A stretch of DNA of 64,000 nucleotides from Primula veris (lineage: Eukaryota; Streptophyta; Magnoliopsida; Ericales; Primulaceae): contig OY821740.1 in NCBI GenBank assembly GCA_963682055.1, positions 38,212,795 to 38,276,794 on the forward strand, written 5' to 3'. This document shows, piece after piece, positions 60,101 to 64,000 of this stretch; the first letter of the stretch is position 1, and the number at the start of each line of letters is the position of its first letter. Below the pieces are notes generated by a model. It saw only the letters and a program-made list of their open reading frames with translations. It was not told the origin of the DNA and searched no databases. Made by a program: the position numbers and the translations under genes.

Positions 60101-62749
60101 GGGCTCAAGAACGGCGGGGCGACCTATCAGAGAATGGTCACCAAGATATTCTCTAAGAACATAGGCCGAACCATGGAGGTCTATATCGACGACATGGTGG
60201 TAAAAAGCACCCAGGAGGAGGACCACCTATCCGACCTGAGAGAGGTGTTCGAAACGATACGAAGGCATGACCTGAAGCTTAACGCCTCTAAGTGTGCCTT
60301 CGGGGTAGGTGCCGGCAAGTTCCTAGGGTTCATGGTGACCTACCGCGGCAAAGAGGCGAACCCGTCCCAGATCTCTGCCTTGAAGAATTTGAAAACACCT
60401 GAAAAAAGAAAGGACATACAAAAGCTAACCGGGATGGCCGCCGCCCTCAACCGGTTTATTGCCCGGTTCGGGGACCGATGCAAGCCGTTCTTTACGGCCT
60501 TGAAGGCTCAGAAGAAATTCGAATGGAATGATGAATGCCGGCGTGCGTTCGTCGAGCTCGCGGACTACCTCGGAAGCCCGCCCCTTCTGACCAAGCCGAA
60601 CCCAGGCGATGTCCTTGCCCTATACCTGGCCGTGTCTGAGATGGCCATCAGCGCCGTCCTTATCAAGGAACTCGGCAGGGAGCAAAGGCCTATCTATTAC
60701 GTGAGCAAGACCCTCCTCGACGCCGAGGCTAGGTATATGCCTTTGGAAAAGCTCGTCCTAGCCCTCGTCATGGCCTCACGTAAACTTGCTCACTATTTCT
60801 CGGCACACAGCATTGTGGTCTATACTGATCAGCCTGTACGAGAAATACTCCAAAAGGGGGATCTCTCTCGACGAATGATGAAGTGGGCCTGCCACTTGAA
60901 CGCCTACGACATCCGCTATACGCCACGAACGTCCGTCAAGGGACAGGCCCTGGCCGACTTCGTGGCAGAATTCACTGGGACGACCCAATGCCCCGACATC
61001 ACAGGTTGTGCCCCCGAGACCTGGACCTTGCACGCGGATGGAGCCGCCAATAAAAAAAGGTCCGGCCTCGGCGTCGTGCTCCGATCTCCCCAAGGGGATG
61101 TGATCGAGAAGTCAATCCAACTTGGCTTCTGAGCCACCAATAACAAGGCCGAATATGAGGCCGTGATCGCCGGCCTGAAAATAGCCCGATGCCTCGGAGT
61201 AAGGAAGATACTGGTGCACACTGACTCCCAGTTGGTCAGCAGCCAGATTAGTGGTGAGTTTCAGACAAAGGACGAAAGAATGGCAAGCTACGTGGCCATC
61301 GCTTCCGGAATACTCCAAAGCTTCGAATGCCAAGAAATCGTCAACATCAACAGAAGTGAGAACGCCCACGCCGATGCACTAGCAACCCTAGCCTCGGCCA
61401 TGAGTGATAAAAAAGAAAGAGTCATCACCATAGAATACGTCCCTTCGCCTAGCATAGAGGCTAAGGCAACAATTAACGTGGTGACCAACCTCCCGACGGA
61501 GCCAAGCTGGATGGACCCCATAATCGAATATCATCGCTCTGGTGATCTTCCTGATGATAAGAAAGAGGCAGAGAAAATAAGAAGAACGGCGCTGGGATTC
61601 TGGGTAGCTCCCAACGACAAGCTCTATAAAAGGTCGTTCTCTGGCCCCTACTTACTCTGCGTCCATCCCGACATGGTAGTAAGGGTCATGGAGGAAATTC
61701 ATGAAGGAACGTGTGGGAGCCACACCGGGGGCAGGTTGCTGGCCAACCGAGCCTTGACCCACGGATATTGGTGGCCCCTCATGCAGAATGACGCCAAAGC
61801 CTTCGTACTCAGGTGTGAGAAGTGTCAGAAATATGCGCCCATACCCCGTGCCCCGGTGCAAAAAATGAGTAGAGTGACCTCGCCTTGGCCCTTCGCGCAA
61901 TGGGGCATGGATATCGTCGGACCATTCCCCCAGGCCCCAGGTGGCAAAAAGTTCCTCCTCATGGTCACCGACTACTTCTCGAAGTGGGTAGAAGCCGTGG
62001 CATTAGCAAAGATTACGGAGGCCGAGGTGATCAGGTTCCTATGGAGAGATGTGATCACCAAATTTGGAATCCCGTACTCAATAGTCGCGGATAATGGGGG
62101 CCAGTTCACCGGAGCTAAATTAAAATCCATGTACGCGAAGTACCACATCAAAAGTTATTATTCCACCCCTTCATACCCCCAGAGCAACGGACAAGCTGAG
62201 GTGTCGAATAAAACCGTTCTCGACGGAATAAAAAAGAGGCTAGACGAGTCCAAAGGACGATGGGCCGATGAACTGCAGCACGTCCTATGGGCCTACCGAA
62301 CGACGAGAAGACGGGGTACCCAACAAACCCCCTATAGCCTCACCTATGGAATGGAAGCTATCATCCCGTTAGAAATCGGGCTCCCCTCTCTCAGAACCGA
62401 CATGGTGGAGAACGGACTGAACGAAAAAATGATGGGGCTCGAGCTCGAATATGCTGAAGAACGACGAGAAGTTGCGGCCATCCGTAATGCCGAATATAAG
62501 AATGAACTGGGACGTTCCTATAACAAAAGAGTGAACGCCAGACGTTTTCAAGACGAAGACCTCGTATTACGGAAAGTAAACAACAACACGAGAGTACAGT
62601 CCGACGGCAAGTTAGGCCCCAACTGGGAAGGCCCATATCGAATCCTCGGCGCAGTTGGGAACGGGGCCTACCTGTTGGGTCGCCTTCCCAATGACGTCCC
62701 GGTGGATCGACCTTGGAACGTCAACAACCTGAAGAAGTACTACCAGTAG
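57167..62749 (+). pseudogene. gag-pol polyprotein with one in-frame stop
   Basis: One frame of 1860 codons, interrupted only by TGA at 61130-61132 (codon 1322). Domains, with approximate residues: gag (1-500) with a Cys/His knuckle CEYHRGRGHHTNEC near 485; protease with DQGAS near 628; reverse transcriptase 880-1050 with YIDDMVVKS near 1006; RNase H 1110-1250 (YTDQPVREIL); a second, archaeal-type RNase H from 1285 (LHADGAANKK, LVHTDSQLV, HADALATLAS); integrase with an HHCC region near 1510-1555 (EEIHEGTCGSHTGG, CEKCQ) and the catalytic Asp-Asp-Glu in GMDIVGPF, VADNGGQF and NGQAEVSN. The stop cuts the second RNase H and removes the integrase from a normal product, so this copy is probably not autonomous, though young. 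Confidence 0.9.
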
Positions 62750-62861
62750 GCCGCGACCTTTGCGTTTCGATGTAAATAAAAATATGATGTAAATATGCCT
62801 GAGGACTTCATGAATGAAATTATTGTCATCTCACAACTACCCCGTTTTATCTTTACTTATA

Positions 62862-63236
62862 TTATACAAGTGTTTCAGAACACCCGAGCCTATACGGCAC
62901 CCCGGTTTATATTTATTTGAATTTTTCAGTTCATTTAAATCTTACAAGTGTTTCAGAACACCCGAGCCTATACGGCACCCCGGTTTATATTTATTTGAAT
63001 TTTTCAGTTCATTTAAATCTTACAAGTGTTTCAGAACACCCGAGCCTATACGGCACCCCGGTTTATATTTATTTGAATTTTTCAGTTCATTTAAATCTTA
63101 CAAGTGTTTCAGAACACCCGAGCCTATACGGCACCCCGGTTTATATTTATTTGAATTTTTCAGTTCATTTAAATCTTACAAGCGTTTCAGAACACCCAAG
63201 CCCATACGGCACCCCAGATTATATTTATTTGAATTT
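62862..63236 (+). repeat. Five tandem 78-bp repeats after pol
   Basis: The word GTTTCAGAACACCCRAGCC starts at 62872, 62950, 63028, 63106 and 63184, exactly 78 bases apart. The first four units are nearly identical; the fifth has several changes (ACCCAAGCCCATACGG). Because 78 is divisible by three, two frames stay open through all units (a 26-residue repeat), which makes a false ORF. Probably the 3' noncoding part of the element. Confidence 0.95.
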
Positions 63237-63472
63237 TGTGATGTGTTAATTCGAATTGAGCGTTGATGTAAAATGAGGGTCCCAACGCCGAGGCATAAGG
63301 GCCCACTCATTGGGAGCACATACATATGAAACACAGTTTGAATAAAAAACAGGAGAATAAATAAAGACAGGTCTAAAGAGCCAAAATTATTTTTCATTTC
63401 ATTCCAGGGAAAGCTATTACATGCTAAGTACAAAAAAGAAATTACATTGAAAAACAACAATCTAAATCTATC
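63237..63472. other. Spacer between the repeats and the antisense ORF
   Basis: Nothing recognised; AATAAATAAAG at 63355 may serve either strand. Confidence 0.4.
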
Positions 63473-64000
63473 CTAGTTCTGGCTAGCTCCGTCTTCATCC
63501 TCCCCGTCCTCTTCGTCCGAGAGAGCTCGAGGAGTCAAAGGAACCACGTCCGGAATGGGAGCTGAGGGGACGGGAACAATAATATTTTCTACGTTCCATA
63601 CCGGATGGTCCGGTCCCGCCCTCATAAAGGCAGCCGCCTCAGACCACCCTTCGACGTAGAAGGAGTTGAAATCCTTCTGTGTCTTTTGGGCCCAGGCGAC
63701 ATTCAGCTCGGCTTGACCAGTTTGGACCGCCGCCTTTATCTTGTCGGTTACGCCAGCCTCAGCCTCTTTTAGGTCAGCCTCCGCAGCCTGGGCACGCTCA
63801 TCGGCCTCCATTATGGCCTTCACGGCTTCGACCCTTCGAGCCTCAACCGTGGCGTTGAGGCCCTCAGCTTTCTCCGCCCTGAGTTGGGCCTCCTCAGACC
63901 TTTTCTACGCCTCTTCCGCCCTTTTTTGGGCCTCCTCCACGAGATTGGCATTAGCCTCTGCCTTCGCGGCCCATGACCTCACCAGCTGGCCTTGGTGATA
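63473..64000 (-). pseudogene. Antisense coiled-coil ORF of the Tat element, partial, one stop
   Basis: On the minus strand the frame enters from the right edge and ends with TAG at 63473-63475. The N-terminal visible part is Ala/Glu/Lys-rich with heptads (EEAQKRAEEA, EEAQLRAEKAEG, EADERAQAAEADLKEAEAG): a long coiled coil. The C-terminal part has DFNSFYVEGWSEAAAFMRAG, then PVWNVENIIVPVPSAP and an acidic tail (LSDEEDGEDEDG). An in-frame TAG at 63905-63907 interrupts the coiled coil. Position and direction match the extra antisense ORF known in Retand-like Tat elements; its function is unknown. Confidence 0.75.

Larger units (their letters stand above)
56411..64000 (+). mobile_element. Ty3/gypsy element of the Tat/Retand type (3' part outside window)
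   Basis: Order: LTR, primer site, gag-pol frame, 78-bp tandem repeats, antisense ORF. A second (archaeal-type) RNase H domain before the integrase, tandem repeats after pol, and an antisense ORF are features of the Tat clade, as described for Retand of Silene. The right LTR and target duplication lie beyond the window. GC content is visibly higher than that of the host genes around it. Confidence 0.85.

Noticed and set aside
57537..62636. Many antisense frames within gag-pol
   Set aside because: Shadows of a GC-rich coding strand; none has domain character. Only the antisense frame beyond 63473 does.
62862..63236. CRISPR-like array
   Set aside because: Units are contiguous 78-base repeats without unique spacers, in a plant retrotransposon.
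62814..63266. Two frames with a perfect 26-residue repeat
   Set aside because: They exist because the 78-bp noncoding repeat unit is a multiple of three; no ATG-driven or family support.

Overview
The window is nuclear DNA of a flowering plant, almost certainly a eudicot. The evidence is multi-exon genes with GT/AG introns, very AT-rich spacers, RADIALIS-type MYB genes, a flavonoid-reductase-like gene, a plant beta-mannanase, plant-style LTR elements (tRNA primer sites, a Tat-clade Ty3/gypsy element), Helitrons and many MITEs. No prokaryotic feature or CRISPR array was seen. I cannot name the species. All exon structures below were worked out by hand from splice sites, reading phase and family alignment from memory; no search was run.

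Layout: 1-2280 (minus) is the 5' part of a TYW1-like tRNA wybutosine synthase that runs off the left edge. 4241-4725 (plus) and 13595-13867 (minus) are two RADIALIS-like single-MYB genes, and between them lies a nine-exon Maf/HAM1-type nucleotide pyrophosphatase gene (6028-11464). 14-22.8 kb is repeat territory: a foldback MITE, a TRIM-like mini retroelement, a nest of Helitron ends and tandem repeats. 22796-24939 (minus) is a five-exon CBSX3-like mitochondrial CBS-domain gene. 26716-28524 (plus) is a two-exon Pro/Ser-rich protein with a conserved-looking basic Cys C-terminus. 32262-35509 (minus) is a six-exon DFR/vestitone-reductase-like NADPH oxidoreductase. 42480-46373 (plus) is a five-exon GH5 endo-beta-1,4-mannanase with a signal peptide. 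50243-50980 (plus) is an intronless two-TM protein with a DUF761-like tail. From 56.4 kb to the right edge lies a GC-rich Ty3/gypsy element of the Tat/Retand type: LTR, PBS, gag-pol with one in-frame stop, five 78-bp tandem repeats, and an antisense coiled-coil ORF.

The host genes are unrelated single-copy-type plant genes, not a pathway cluster. The only apparent relationship is the pair of RADIALIS-like genes. Most of the unusual structure is in introns and spacers: short tandem duplications that copied pieces of exons (TYW1, the reductase), hairpins inside introns (CBSX3), and families of non-autonomous elements with more than one copy in the window. The strongest single observation is TYW1 intron 1, which consists of two tandem copies of a ~300-bp unit whose junctions repeat the splice-site sequence itself. 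That is the structure expected if the intron was born by tandem duplication.
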